A stretch of 64,000 nucleotides of DNA from Prolixibacteraceae bacterium (lineage in GTDB: Bacteria; Bacteroidota; Bacteroidia; Bacteroidales; Prolixibacteraceae): NCBI GenBank assembly GCA_023229575.1, contig JALNYZ010000001.1, positions 1 through 64,000 on the forward strand, read 5' to 3'. The notes beneath the pieces were generated by a model. That model did not search any database, had not been told where the DNA came from, and saw nothing but the letters and a program-made list of their open reading frames with translations. The position numbers and the translations under genes were made by a program. Numbering within the stretch: position 1 is the first letter of the stretch; each line of letters begins with the position of its first letter. Positions 44,660 to 54,316 of this stretch are shown piece after piece.

Positions 44660-45303
44660 TATCGGTCAATCAAGTCAAAATCGTTTTGCAAGGAATAATA
44701 TTGATCCTCCTTATTTACCTTCCAGGTTCCATGTGCAACTTGCTTTATGCCCAAAGTTCGCATATGATTCCAACCGACCATCGCGGGCAAATCCGCAAAG
44801 ATTCGTTGCAAAAAGTGGTACCGTCAACGATAGCAGATACGATGCTTCATTTTAGTTTTCCGCCTGTGGAAATAAGGGGGGCATACAATTTCAAAAACAA
44901 ACATCAGGAAAAGAAATACCGCCAGCTTTTTGAAGATATTAAACGAACCTACCCACTTTCACAAATAGTTTTGCATGAAGTCAGATCGGTTGATGGTGCA
45001 ATTGATTCTACCTACTGGACCAAGGCACAAGTAAAAGCATACCTAAAATGGTATGAAAAACAAATTTTCAATACCTATATTGACACACTTAAATCTTTAA
45101 ATATAAGACAGATACAACTTTTCATCAAACTGATTGACAGAGAAACCGGAAATTCCCCGTACAAGTTAATAAAGAAGTACCGGGGTGGTTTGGATGCTTT
45201 TCTCTGGCAACTTGCTGCCAATGCGATGATGCTAAATCTCAAAAGGGAATATGACCCCGCAGAGGAAGCCATTATTGAGGATATTGTCACGAAATTTTAC
45301 TGA
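44656..45303 (+). CDS. DUF4294 domain-containing exported protein
   Basis: 215 residues with a signal peptide (VLQGIILILLIYLPGSMCNLLYA) and a DUF4294 domain covering most of the mature part: PPVEIRGAYNFKNKHQEKKY, WTKAQVKAYLKWYEKQI, QIQLFIKLIDRETGNSPYKL, and a C-terminal FLWQLAANAMMLNLKREYDP. The function of this Bacteroidota-specific family is not known to me. Translation is coupled to mfd through an ATGA overlap, an arrangement probably conserved for operon reasons rather than for DNA repair. Confidence 0.88.
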   Translation: MISVNQVKIVLQGIILILLIYLPGSMCNLLYAQSSHMIPTDHRGQIRKDSLQKVVPSTIADTMLHFSFPPVEIRGAYNFKNKHQEKKYRQLFEDIKRTYPLSQIVLHEVRSVDGAIDSTYWTKAQVKAYLKWYEKQIFNTYIDTLKSLNIRQIQLFIKLIDRETGNSPYKLIKKYRGGLDAFLWQLAANAMMLNLKREYDPAEEAIIEDIVTKFY

Positions 45304-45407
45304 TTTTAGTTACATTTTTTCTAATTTTGGCTTATTATTTATGCATGAAATTCGTCCTTGGTTCCGATCAATGATGAAATACATTTTCACTCAATAAAGT
45401 TTTAGCT

Positions 45408-47396
45408 GTGATAAATCTCAACCGCAAATTACAGAGTCAAAATCCAATCTTTGACCATTCATTAGACCATTTACCTACCAATCTTACCCATCGGGATGTG
45501 CTCACCAAGTATGAGAAAATTCCAACTTTCATTTACCAGGAGAGTTCAGATGCTTCATTCGAGATTGCGAGGGAAATTGCTGAACTCATCCGTTCCAAAC
45601 AGGAAAAGGGTGAAAAGTGCGTTCTAGGACTGCCGACAGGTTCAACCCAGTTAGGAATATATGCGGAATTGGTACGAATACACAATGAAGAGGGGTTGAG
45701 TTTTCGTCATGTGATTACATTTAATCTGGATGAATATTATCCGCTCTCCTCCCACTCCATCCACAGCTACCATCACTATATGCGGATGCACTTTTTTAAC
45801 CACATCGATATTTTGCCCGAAAACATCCATATTCCGGATGGTACAATTTTACTGGAAGAGGTGCATGATTTTTGCCGCGACTATGAAGCCAAGATTGAAA
45901 AGGCCGGAGGAATAGACCTTTTGTTATTGGGAATTGGCCGTAGCGGTCACATTGGTTTCAATGAACCTGGCTCCGGAAGAAACACCAAAACCCGGATCAT
46001 CACGCTTGACCCTGTCACCCGGCAGGAAGAGGCAATACAATTCAGGGGGTTCATGAACGTTCCGCGCAGCGCCATCACCATTGGAATTTCAACCATCCTG
46101 AATGCCAAGAAGATAATCATGGCAGCATTTGGTGAAACAAAGGCAAAAGTGATCAAACAGATGGTGGAAGATGAACCCAACAATCTGGTACCTGCCTCCT
46201 ACATTCAATTTCATTCAAATGCCAAGGTCATACTTGACAGTGGCTCGTCCTTGCATCTGATCAGGATGAAGACCCCCTGGCTGCTGGACAGTATGGACTG
46301 GTCGGAAGACCTTCTGATCCGGAAGGCAGTGTTGTGGTTGTGTTCAAAGACCGGCAAACCGCTTCTGAAATTGACGGGAAAAGATTACAACGACTATGGC
46401 TTAAGCGATCTCCTGGCAACAGTTGGGTCAGCGTATAAAATAAACATCAAAGTTTTCAACGACTTGCAACACACCATTACCGGATGGCCGGGAGGGAAAC
46501 CGGATGTAGACGATACTTTTCGTCCTGAAAGGGCTGAGCCTGCCAGAAAAAAAGTTGTCATATTCAGTCCCCATCCGGATGATGATGTCATCTCAATGGG
46601 TGGTACTTTGTTACGTTTGATTGAACAAGGGCATGATGTTCACGTTGCCTACCAGGTCTCCGGAAATTTTGCCGTGTCAGATGAATATGTGACCCGTTTT
46701 CTCGATTTTCATCAGGAATACATCGAATTCTATGACAGAGAAAATCCTGTGGCACAACTTCAGCAGGAAAAGATCCTCGATTTCATCAAGAATAAGAAGG
46801 ACAACGATGTTGACATTCCCGACTTACGCAAAGTTAAGAGTTTGATCAGGCGAATGGAGGCCAGATCGGCGCTTAGATATTTTGGTCTAAAAAACGAAAA
46901 CATCCATTTCCTTGATCTTCCTTTTTACGAGACCGGGCTCAAGTCGAAGGCTCCTATCGCTGAACAGGATGTCCGGATTATTATGAACCTGCTGGAGAAT
47001 ATTCAGCCGCATCAAATATTCGCCGCAGGCGACTTATCTGACCCGCACGGTACTCACAGGGTATGTCTTGATGCCATCTTTATTGCATTGGAACATCTTA
47101 AGGGCAATTCCTGGATGAACGATTGCTGGGTATGGTTGTACAGGGGTGCCTGGGCAGAATGGGAAGCCGACCAGATAGAAATGGCAGTTCCTATCAGTCC
47201 GATCGAACTGTCGCGAAAAAGAGAGGCAATTCTGCGCCACCAGTCACAAAAAGAGGGTGCCATGTTTATGGGTGAGGACGAGCGTGAATTCTGGCAAAGG
47301 GCCGAAGAGAGAAACCGCTCCACTGCAAATCTCTACGATGCACTTGGTATGGCTGAGTATGAGGCCATGGAAGCTTTTGTCAAGTATTATCCTTGA
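45408..47396 (+). CDS. nagB: NagB-PIG-L fusion: glucosamine-6-phosphate deaminase with LmbE/PIG-L domain
   Basis: 662 residues in two domains. Residues 30-300 form glucosamine-6-phosphate deaminase (VLGLPTGSTQLGIY, VITFNLDEYYPL, LLLGIGRSGHIGFNEPGSG), which converts GlcN6P to fructose-6-phosphate and ammonia. Residues 380-650 form a PIG-L zinc deacetylase domain (VVIFSPHPDDDVISMGG, GDLSDPHGTHRVC). A start at GTG 45408 fits, with no in-frame ATG upstream. The fusion is common in Bacteroidota. It should be the core amino-sugar enzyme of the cell, whereas the separate pair at 19952-21654 belongs to the accessory locus. It is cytoplasmic, with its own transcript ending at the hairpin near 47421. 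Confidence 0.92.
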   Translation: MINLNRKLQSQNPIFDHSLDHLPTNLTHRDVLTKYEKIPTFIYQESSDASFEIAREIAELIRSKQEKGEKCVLGLPTGSTQLGIYAELVRIHNEEGLSFRHVITFNLDEYYPLSSHSIHSYHHYMRMHFFNHIDILPENIHIPDGTILLEEVHDFCRDYEAKIEKAGGIDLLLLGIGRSGHIGFNEPGSGRNTKTRIITLDPVTRQEEAIQFRGFMNVPRSAITIGISTILNAKKIIMAAFGETKAKVIKQMVEDEPNNLVPASYIQFHSNAKVILDSGSSLHLIRMKTPWLLDSMDWSEDLLIRKAVLWLCSKTGKPLLKLTGKDYNDYGLSDLLATVGSAYKINIKVFNDLQHTITGWPGGKPDVDDTFRPERAEPARKKVVIFSPHPDDDVISMGGTLLRLIEQGHDVHVAYQVSGNFAVSDEYVTRFLDFHQEYIEFYDRENPVAQLQQEKILDFIKNKKDNDVDIPDLRKVKSLIRRMEARSALRYFGLKNENIHFLDLPFYETGLKSKAPIAEQDVRIIMNLLENIQPHQIFAAGDLSDPHGTHRVCLDAIFIALEHLKGNSWMNDCWVWLYRGAWAEWEADQIEMAVPISPIELSRKREAILRHQSQKEGAMFMGEDEREFWQRAEERNRSTANLYDALGMAEYEAMEAFVKYYP

Positions 47397-47420
47397 TTGA
47401 TATTATTCTATATTTATAAG

Positions 47421-47457
47421 GAATGACCTCTCAATCAAATGACTGGTCATTCTTTTT
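47421..47457 (+). terminator. Rho-independent terminator after nagB fusion
   Basis: The arms gaatgacc (47421-47428) and ggtcattc (47445-47452) are followed by ttttt on the plus strand. Confidence 0.7.
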
Positions 47458-47590
47458 AAGGGGATTTTAAATATTTATTTCCGCTTCTTAAATAAATTAC
47501 ATAATTTGTAAATCATACCAATCAATATAAAAGCAAAACTGGAATTATAAATTTTAAATCCCCTAATTGTCAAATGCAAGAAAATAACCA

Positions 47591-49315
47591 ATGAATCTAT
47601 TTCAAAGTTTTCTGTTTCGACTCTTTATCCTGCTGGTTTTCACTCCACATTTAAGTTCTGGTGCAACGTTAAATCAAGGATTCGATAACCAAGGTACGAA
47701 GGATGTTCCGAATCAGGCCAGATTGAGTGAATTCAGGGCAGTTTGGATTGCCACCATCAATAACATCGACTGGCCCTCGAATCCAAACCTTCCTGTGGAA
47801 GCTCAAAAAGCCGAGTTTTTAAGATTACTGGATACCTTTCAAAAGTTTAACCTCAATGTGGTCATTCTTCAGGTAAGGGCAGCTTCAGATGCATTCTACG
47901 CCTCAAAATACGAACCATGGTCACATTTTCTGACTGGCAAACAAGGTAAAGCGCCCAGCCCCTATTATGATCCATTGGCATGGGCCATCGAAATGTGCCA
48001 CCAGAGAGGAATGGAACTACATGCCTGGTTTAATCCTTTCAGGGTACGCAACCTGGGGTTTTACAAGCTTGATCCAAATAGTTATGCAGCAAAACATCCG
48101 CAATACGTTAAAGAGTTTGACAAGAAGTACTTTTTGGATCCGGGATACCCCGAAGTCATCTCGCATTTGGTAAAGGTAATTGCTGAAGTAGCAACCAATT
48201 ACGATGTGGATGCCATTCTTATGGATGACTATTTTTATCCTTATCCGGTATATGGAAAGAAATTTGACGATGGGAAGAGCTTTGCCAAATATGGCCATCA
48301 CTTTTATCCCAAAAGGTTGAAAGAGTGGAGAAGGGAAAACATCAACCACTTTATCTCTTCCCTGCGCGACACGCTGGTGCAAATAAATCCAAAAATAAAA
48401 TTCGGGATAAGTCCGTTTGGCATCTGGCGGAATAAGTCTGTCGATCCCGATGGTTCTACCGGTCTCCGCGGAATGAGCTCTTACGATGATTTGTACGCTG
48501 ATGTTCGCAAATGGCTGAAAAATGGATGGATTGATTATGTGATTCCACAATTGTACTGGGAAAAAGGAAATCATTTTGGAGATTTTACCTCTTTGGTGCA
48601 ATGGTGGGGCGAAAATAGTTTCGGAAAGCCGTTGTACATTGGTCAGGCGTTGTACAAATCAACTGCCGTGAAGAATGGTTGGGCACAACCAGATGAGTTG
48701 ACCAACCAGATCAATTATTTAAGGACCAACCAAAAGGTAAGGGGATTTGCCTTCTACAGCGCCTCCAACATTCAAAAATTGTCTGCCTCGCAGGTAAAAG
48801 CTTTGAGAGGAAACCAACTAAATTCCGTTGCGGCCATAGATGATAACCGTCGCGTACCCCCGTCGACGCCACCATCAGTTGCATCCCCGGCGACTGCACC
48901 ACCAGCGAATGCCCAAACCGAAGCGTTGCTCAGGAAAGAATTCGTTCTCTCGCTCAATTTTAATCCCATCTCTATTCGTCCTGTGATGACAAACTTACCA
49001 GGAAAAATCAGGCTGGTAAAAAACGCTGACAGAAGCCGAACCCTTTCCTGGAAAACAGAACGTAATTTAAAATCAGAACGGTATGCCTTGGTTTCATTTA
49101 AAAATACGGGAAAGAGAAAATACAAGCAGGTGGTAGAGGAAATTTCCGGATCGGCCGAATTCAATATGACTGAACAAAGATGGAAAGATTTAAAAGAGAT
49201 GGATTTGTTGCTGGTATCCAGGGATATTGTTAATAAAAGTGATCGCTTCTCCCACTTTTTCAAGCTAAAAAGGAGAAAAGTAAAACAGGTTGAGAACCCT
49301 TTCAAACGCTCCTGA
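47591..49315 (+). CDS. GH10-like glycosidase (DUF187/GHL10 family), exported
   Basis: 574 residues with a signal peptide (FLFRLFILLVFTPHLSSGA). The barrel follows the GHL10 pattern: EFRAVWIATINNIDWPS, NVVILQVRAASDAFYAS, GMELHAWFNPFRV, DAILMDDYFYPYP, FGISPFGIWRN and DYVIPQLYWEKG. From about 430 there is a proline- and alanine-rich linker (PPSTPPSVASPATAPPANAQ), then a C-terminal beta-sandwich-like domain. Related proteins are thought to act on cell-wall or glycosaminoglycan-like glycans, with activity shown for few. It stands alone between two terminator-bounded units. Confidence 0.87.
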   Translation: MNLFQSFLFRLFILLVFTPHLSSGATLNQGFDNQGTKDVPNQARLSEFRAVWIATINNIDWPSNPNLPVEAQKAEFLRLLDTFQKFNLNVVILQVRAASDAFYASKYEPWSHFLTGKQGKAPSPYYDPLAWAIEMCHQRGMELHAWFNPFRVRNLGFYKLDPNSYAAKHPQYVKEFDKKYFLDPGYPEVISHLVKVIAEVATNYDVDAILMDDYFYPYPVYGKKFDDGKSFAKYGHHFYPKRLKEWRRENINHFISSLRDTLVQINPKIKFGISPFGIWRNKSVDPDGSTGLRGMSSYDDLYADVRKWLKNGWIDYVIPQLYWEKGNHFGDFTSLVQWWGENSFGKPLYIGQALYKSTAVKNGWAQPDELTNQINYLRTNQKVRGFAFYSASNIQKLSASQVKALRGNQLNSVAAIDDNRRVPPSTPPSVASPATAPPANAQTEALLRKEFVLSLNFNPISIRPVMTNLPGKIRLVKNADRSRTLSWKTERNLKSERYALVSFKNTGKRKYKQVVEEISGSAEFNMTEQRWKDLKEMDLLLVSRDIVNKSDRFSHFFKLKRRKVKQVENPFKRS

Positions 49316-49370
49316 ATTCGGTTGGCATATTACTGAAAATCAGACAAAACCATAACAAAAGACATCCTTA

Positions 49371-51806
49371 TCATTCGAAATTAAGTGGCACCGCCAATTT
49401 AAAACCAATGTTCCTCCCCATATTGTAAATGCCATTTCTACCAGACTGATTATTTGGATATTCTTCAAAATATTTTAGCCTGCTTAAGTGGGATTGATAA
49501 GCAACATCTGTTATATTATTGCCCAGGATATTTATGTTTACAAGTACTTTCCCATGAATATTGGTTATTTCTGCTCCTATTCCTGCATTAAACAGAAAAT
49601 AACCGGATGTGGGTGTTTCTGTATTATCTGCAGCATATACCCTGTCCTGCCTTGCATAATATTCCATCCCAATTTTAGCATACAAAGAAGAAAAATATTT
49701 AAACTTTCTTTTCAGGTTTGCCCTTAATTCTGAACTCGTATGAAGTGGGGGGATAAATGGCAGATATTTTGAGCTGTTGGTCACTCGCATCCCATTCCCA
49801 CCTTTGTTCACTGCATAGACTACAGATACGGAATTCTCGAAATGAAGCCAATCAAAAGGATGAATATCGAGATTTGCCTCCCATCCATACAACTGTGCTT
49901 TGGCTTGTTGGTATTTAAAAGTCTGATTACCTCGAATAACAATAGAATCTTGTCCCAGATGGTTTAGTAATTTCTTGTTAAAGATATAATTTGAAATCTG
50001 GTTATTAAATATATCCAGGTTCCCACTAATGTGATCTGACCTGTAAGCAATGCCAAAATCTTCCTGTAGGCTAAATTCCGGCTTAAAATCGGTATTGCCT
50101 GTCTGGTAAATCAGTGTCCCCGGATGAATACCATTTGCAGATATCTCAGCAATGTTGGGAGAGCGGAATCCCCTGGCAATATTGCCCTTTAATACAATTT
50201 CATTTAATATTTTGTAAGTAACCCCAATACTACCTGACATTCCTGAAAACGTATGATTAAAACCAAAAAAAGGTTGGTCTGTTCCAACCGGTGAGTTGAC
50301 CTGCATATTAAAACCAGATTGAGGGTTTACCCTGGTGAACATTGCCTTATTATTAAAAATTCGCGCATCATAACGAATCCCCCCTATTACATCCAATTTA
50401 TTAAATGCTTTTTGCAGTAGTGCGAAAGGTCCTATATCAAAAAGAATATAGTTTGGTATTATAAATTCTGTACCCTTGTTTGTATTATCTTGATACATAC
50501 CATTTATTCCAATTGTTGTTACCCATCCTTTAGTTTCAGGAAAGTAGTATTTAGCATCATAGGTATATGTATTTAATACCAGGAATAGTCCGGCAATTTC
50601 AGGATATTCAGGATGACTGAACTCCCTGCGTATATTTTGTTGGTACCCCAAAAGCAATCCTAATTTACAATCCCCAAAAATAAAACTACTGGATGAATAC
50701 AGTTTGTAGTGTTGAACATGCTGATGTAATGCAGTAATTTTGTAAGAATTTAATTCAGTGTCTGAAACTAAAGGTCTGAATATGTCACTTTCAGTGATTT
50801 GCTTTGTAAATTTTCTGGTCGTTGAATCGCGACTTCCATCAGGTATTTCCTGCAAGTCGTCGAAAATTGAAAAATTCAGATGCGAAAAACCCCATTGCTT
50901 AATCAATCCAATATAGCCACTTAAATCCGTTTCATTAAAAGCTGTTCCATAAACACGTCCGTCGTATTTATTTCGATAATTTGTCGCCTGTTTATGCGAA
51001 GCCACACCTCCCCAAATAAGCCCCTTCATATTTCCAGCCAGCGCGACAGAGGCTCCAAAGAGGCCATTGTTAGACTGGTAATTCGTTACGAAATGTCCAT
51101 TCACAATACCTTCAGGAGCAGGCTGGGCAGGCAGTAAATTAACAACTCCTGACAATGCATCGGAACCATATGTCAGGCTTGCAGGACCTTTTACAATTTC
51201 AATCCGGTCGATTGCATTTTCATCCATTTCAATACCATGTTCATCACCCCATTGTTGACCTTCTTGTTTTACCCCATCAAATAAAGTCAGTACCCGGTTA
51301 TACCCCAATCCATGAATAAATGGTTTTGATACATTCGGGCCCGTTGTAACGGCATTTACTCCTGGAAGTCTTGAAATTGCATCTATGATGTTTGTGTTCA
51401 AATTCTGCTGCAATTCTTTTCTGTCCAGTGTAATCATCGGAACTGGGTTTCGTGTTATTTCCATGGCCTTTGATGTACCCGTAACAACAACCTCGTTCAT
51501 TTCTGTAATGGCTTGTTCCATTGCAAAATTTAATGATAATGAAGCTGCCAGGTCTACATTTTCCACAACTGATTTATATCCTAGAAAACGGATCTGAAAG
51601 ATTACTTTTATCTTAGGGAGATTTTCTAATTTATACCAACCATTTTTATCCGCTACAGTGCCTGTTTGAAGTTCCGGAATATACAGGGTTGCCCCGGAAA
51701 TTGCTTCTCCTGTTAATTTATCTGTAATTCTTCCGGATATTTTGTATTGTGCATTCGCAAAATGACAAGTGCATATCATCGTGCAAATGAAAAATATTCC
51801 CTTCAT
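49371..51806 (-). CDS. TonB-dependent receptor (non-SusC type)
   Basis: 811 residues. A signal peptide (1-19) is followed by a carboxypeptidase-like beta domain (about 20-105; ISGRITDKLTGEAISGATLY), a TonB-box region, a plug (MNEVVVTGTSKAMEITRNPVP; IDRIEIVKGPASLTYGSDALSG) and a beta barrel ending in FKLAVPLNFE. It has the layout of siderophore, metal or vitamin receptors (VIHGLGYNRVLTLFDG-type plug), not of glycan SusC proteins, and no SusD partner is present. No iron-box or riboswitch was seen upstream. The ligand is unknown. Confidence 0.88.
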   Translation of the reverse strand: MKGIFFICTMICTCHFANAQYKISGRITDKLTGEAISGATLYIPELQTGTVADKNGWYKLENLPKIKVIFQIRFLGYKSVVENVDLAASLSLNFAMEQAITEMNEVVVTGTSKAMEITRNPVPMITLDRKELQQNLNTNIIDAISRLPGVNAVTTGPNVSKPFIHGLGYNRVLTLFDGVKQEGQQWGDEHGIEMDENAIDRIEIVKGPASLTYGSDALSGVVNLLPAQPAPEGIVNGHFVTNYQSNNGLFGASVALAGNMKGLIWGGVASHKQATNYRNKYDGRVYGTAFNETDLSGYIGLIKQWGFSHLNFSIFDDLQEIPDGSRDSTTRKFTKQITESDIFRPLVSDTELNSYKITALHQHVQHYKLYSSSSFIFGDCKLGLLLGYQQNIRREFSHPEYPEIAGLFLVLNTYTYDAKYYFPETKGWVTTIGINGMYQDNTNKGTEFIIPNYILFDIGPFALLQKAFNKLDVIGGIRYDARIFNNKAMFTRVNPQSGFNMQVNSPVGTDQPFFGFNHTFSGMSGSIGVTYKILNEIVLKGNIARGFRSPNIAEISANGIHPGTLIYQTGNTDFKPEFSLQEDFGIAYRSDHISGNLDIFNNQISNYIFNKKLLNHLGQDSIVIRGNQTFKYQQAKAQLYGWEANLDIHPFDWLHFENSVSVVYAVNKGGNGMRVTNSSKYLPFIPPLHTSSELRANLKRKFKYFSSLYAKIGMEYYARQDRVYAADNTETPTSGYFLFNAGIGAEITNIHGKVLVNINILGNNITDVAYQSHLSRLKYFEEYPNNQSGRNGIYNMGRNIGFKLAVPLNFE

Positions 51807-51838
51807 TTTACTACTTAATTATAGTGATAATATAAAAA

Positions 51839-51870
51839 TAACCGCTCCTGAACGTTCTCAGAGGCGGTTA
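51839..51870 (-). terminator. Terminator after glnN
   Basis: A stem formed by taaccgct(c) and (g)aggcggtta with one bulge is followed on the minus strand by a T-rich run. It lies 20 bases past the glutamine synthetase stop. Confidence 0.6.
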
Positions 51871-51891
51871 AATTTATGCTAAAATTAAATA

Positions 51892-54081
51892 CTAGCGCGT
51901 AAATAAGAGCTCGCGGTATTTTGGCAATGGCCACAGTTCGTTGTCGACCACCAATTCAAGTTTGTCGATATGGTAACGGATGTCATCAAGATACGGCCTT
52001 ACATTTTGCTCGTAAGACAATGCCTTTTCCCTTGAATGCTCAATCACATTTGCCACTTTTCTTGCCTCTATCATCTCTTTGGTCTTGGACTTGATATTTG
52101 AAATGTGGTTTGAGATCTCTTTGATCAGATCCTTACGTGCACCTGCAAGTTCATTGAACTCATCATCGGAGAAAATCAGTTTCATTCCTTTGACGTTCTC
52201 AATCAACATGGTTTGGTAGTTGATGGCCGTTGGTACAATGTGATTGATAGCCAAATCACCCAGTACACGGGCCTCAATCTGTATCTTTTTGATGTATTTT
52301 TCAAATTCTACCTCAACACGCGCTTCCAACTCTTTTTCGTTGAAGATCCCAAGTGTTTCGAAAACTTTTCTGGAATTTTTGTTCAGATATGCATCCAATG
52401 CAAGTGGAACGCTCTTGATGTTGGATAATCCGCGGCGCTCAGCCTCGTCGGCCCACTCCTGACTGTAACCATTTCCGTCAAAACGTACCGGTTTGCACTC
52501 TTTGATATATCTTTTCAATACCTGGAATATCGCTTCATCTTTTTTGACATTGGCGTCAATCAGTTTGTCAACATCCTTCTTGAACTGGATCAATTGGGCA
52601 GCTACCACCGAGTTCAACGCAATCATCGCAGATGCACAGTTGGCTGAAGAACCAACGGCCCTGAATTCGAACCTGTTTCCAGTGAAGGCAAAAGGAGATG
52701 TCCTGTTTCTGTCGGTGTTATCCAGCAAAATTTCAGGAATACGGCCGATGTTCAGTTTGAGGTCCGTCTTTTCGTCCGGGGTCATTTTCTTCTCTCCTAC
52801 CATCTCTTCAATCTGGTCAAGCATGGCGCTTACTTCTGTACCAAGGAAGGTAGAGATGATTGCCGGCGGGGCTTCGTTGGCTCCCAAACGGTGTGAATTA
52901 CTTGCTGAAACAATGGATGCACGGAGCAAGTCCTGGTTGTCATATACTGCTTTGATGGTGTTGACAATGAAAGTCAGAAATTGCGTATTGGATTTCGGGT
53001 TTTTCCCGGGAGAATAAAGGTTAACACCGGTATTGGTTGAAAGCGACCAGTTGTTGTGCTTGCCTGAACCGTTGATACCGGAGAATGGTTTCTCATGCAA
53101 CAGAACCCTGAAACCATGGTGGCGGGCTATTTTGTTCATCAGATCCATGACCAACTGGTTATGGTCATTGGCAAGATTTACCTCTTCAAAAATTGGTGCC
53201 AATTCGAATTGGTTGGGAGCCACCTCGTTGTGACGTGTTTTAACGGGGATACCCAATTTGTAGGCTTCATTCTCAAGATCAATCATGAAAGATGTAACCC
53301 GCTCAGGAATGGAGGCAAAATAGTGGTCTTCCAATTGCTGGTCTTTGGCCGAGGAGTGTCCCATCAGGGTACGACCTGTTAAAACCAGGTCAGGACGAGC
53401 GATAAAGAGTGCCTCATCGACCAAAAAATACTCCTGCTCCCAACCAAGATTGGCATTAACCTGGGTAACATTTTTATCAAAATATTGACAAACGTCAACG
53501 GCTGCATTATTCACAGCATTCAGCACTTTCAACAATGGTGCTTTGTAATCAAGGGCTTCACCGGTATAAGCAATAAAAATAGTTGGGATACAAAGTGTTG
53601 TTCCAACGACAAATGCCGGGGAGGATACGTCCCAGGCGGTATATCCCCTGGCCTCGAATGTATTTCTGATACCACCGCTTGGGAAGGAAGATGCATCAGG
53701 CTCCTGCTGCGCCAATAATTTTCCGGGGAAGCTTTCAATCACACCCCCCATTTCAGAATGATCAATAAAAGCATCATGTTTCTCGGCAGTTCCGTCAGTC
53801 AAAGGATGAAACCAGTGTGTGTAGTGGGTAGCGCCATTTTCGATGGCCCAGGTTTTCATCCCGATTGCTACCTGATCAGCAATTTTACGGTCGATGGTTG
53901 TTCCATTGTCGATGGCATCACAAATACCTTTGTAAGAATCCTTTGAAAGATACTTCTTCATCTTGGGACGATCGAATACCAACATGCCATAATAATCAGA
54001 TGTCAGGTTCTCCTCCCTTTTTACCTCCACAGGCTTGCGCGTCATCAAAATCTCAAGTGCTTTAAATCTAAAAGTTGCCAT
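51892..54081 (-). CDS. glnN: Glutamine synthetase type III
   Basis: 729 residues, the size of GSIII (about 720-730) rather than GSI (about 470). It makes glutamine from glutamate, ammonia and ATP. Visible are the N-terminal GSIII block (VFDRPKMKKYLSKDSYKG), the beta-grasp/catalytic parts THYTHWFHPLTDGTAEKHDA, GWEQEYFLVDEA, HNEVAPNQFELAP, GINGSGKHNNWSLS, GANEAPPAIISTFLG, and NRTSPFAFTGNRFEFRAVGSS. A helical C-terminal extension closes the protein. Upstream, a G5 block preceded by an A run on the coding strand may be a nitrogen-control element. Confidence 0.96.
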   Translation of the reverse strand: MATFRFKALEILMTRKPVEVKREENLTSDYYGMLVFDRPKMKKYLSKDSYKGICDAIDNGTTIDRKIADQVAIGMKTWAIENGATHYTHWFHPLTDGTAEKHDAFIDHSEMGGVIESFPGKLLAQQEPDASSFPSGGIRNTFEARGYTAWDVSSPAFVVGTTLCIPTIFIAYTGEALDYKAPLLKVLNAVNNAAVDVCQYFDKNVTQVNANLGWEQEYFLVDEALFIARPDLVLTGRTLMGHSSAKDQQLEDHYFASIPERVTSFMIDLENEAYKLGIPVKTRHNEVAPNQFELAPIFEEVNLANDHNQLVMDLMNKIARHHGFRVLLHEKPFSGINGSGKHNNWSLSTNTGVNLYSPGKNPKSNTQFLTFIVNTIKAVYDNQDLLRASIVSASNSHRLGANEAPPAIISTFLGTEVSAMLDQIEEMVGEKKMTPDEKTDLKLNIGRIPEILLDNTDRNRTSPFAFTGNRFEFRAVGSSANCASAMIALNSVVAAQLIQFKKDVDKLIDANVKKDEAIFQVLKRYIKECKPVRFDGNGYSQEWADEAERRGLSNIKSVPLALDAYLNKNSRKVFETLGIFNEKELEARVEVEFEKYIKKIQIEARVLGDLAINHIVPTAINYQTMLIENVKGMKLIFSDDEFNELAGARKDLIKEISNHISNIKSKTKEMIEARKVANVIEHSREKALSYEQNVRPYLDDIRYHIDKLELVVDNELWPLPKYRELLFTR

Positions 54082-54144
54082 AACTATAATTTAAAAAAAT
54101 AATAAATTCAAAATTTTCAGCTAAATTACATTTTTTTATTAATC

Positions 54145-54161
54145 ACCCCCTATTTTTTCGA
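54145..54161 (-). promoter_or_regulatory. Candidate glnN upstream motif (A-run, TA, G5)
   Basis: On the coding (minus) strand the sequence tcgaaaaaatagggggt lies about 65 bases before the glnN ATG. Similar blocks lie before the gene starting at 63962. Function is a guess, based on recurrence only. Confidence 0.3.
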
Positions 54162-54264
54162 TAATTATATCAAAATTTCATATTTTTTTAACATTAAATT
54201 CAATTTTTTGCCTGTCATAATTCAGGAATATGCATTTTTTCTACATCTAAGTCTATTTTAAACA

Positions 54265-54296
54265 AAAATGGCCAATTCTATGAAATCGGCCATTTT
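54265..54296 (-). terminator. Terminator after the M20 dipeptidase
   Basis: Perfect 9-base arms aaaatggcc (54265-54273) and ggccatttt (54288-54296) enclose a 14-base loop. On the minus strand the stem is followed by a T run, 20 bases past the stop of the dipeptidase gene. Confidence 0.75.
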
Positions 54297-54316
54297 TTCA
54301 AATAGTATCCCAAATT

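Noticed and set aside
48017..48601. 194-codon minus-strand frame inside the GH10-like gene
   Set aside because: The opposite strand carries the conserved barrel motifs, and the frame has no family signature.
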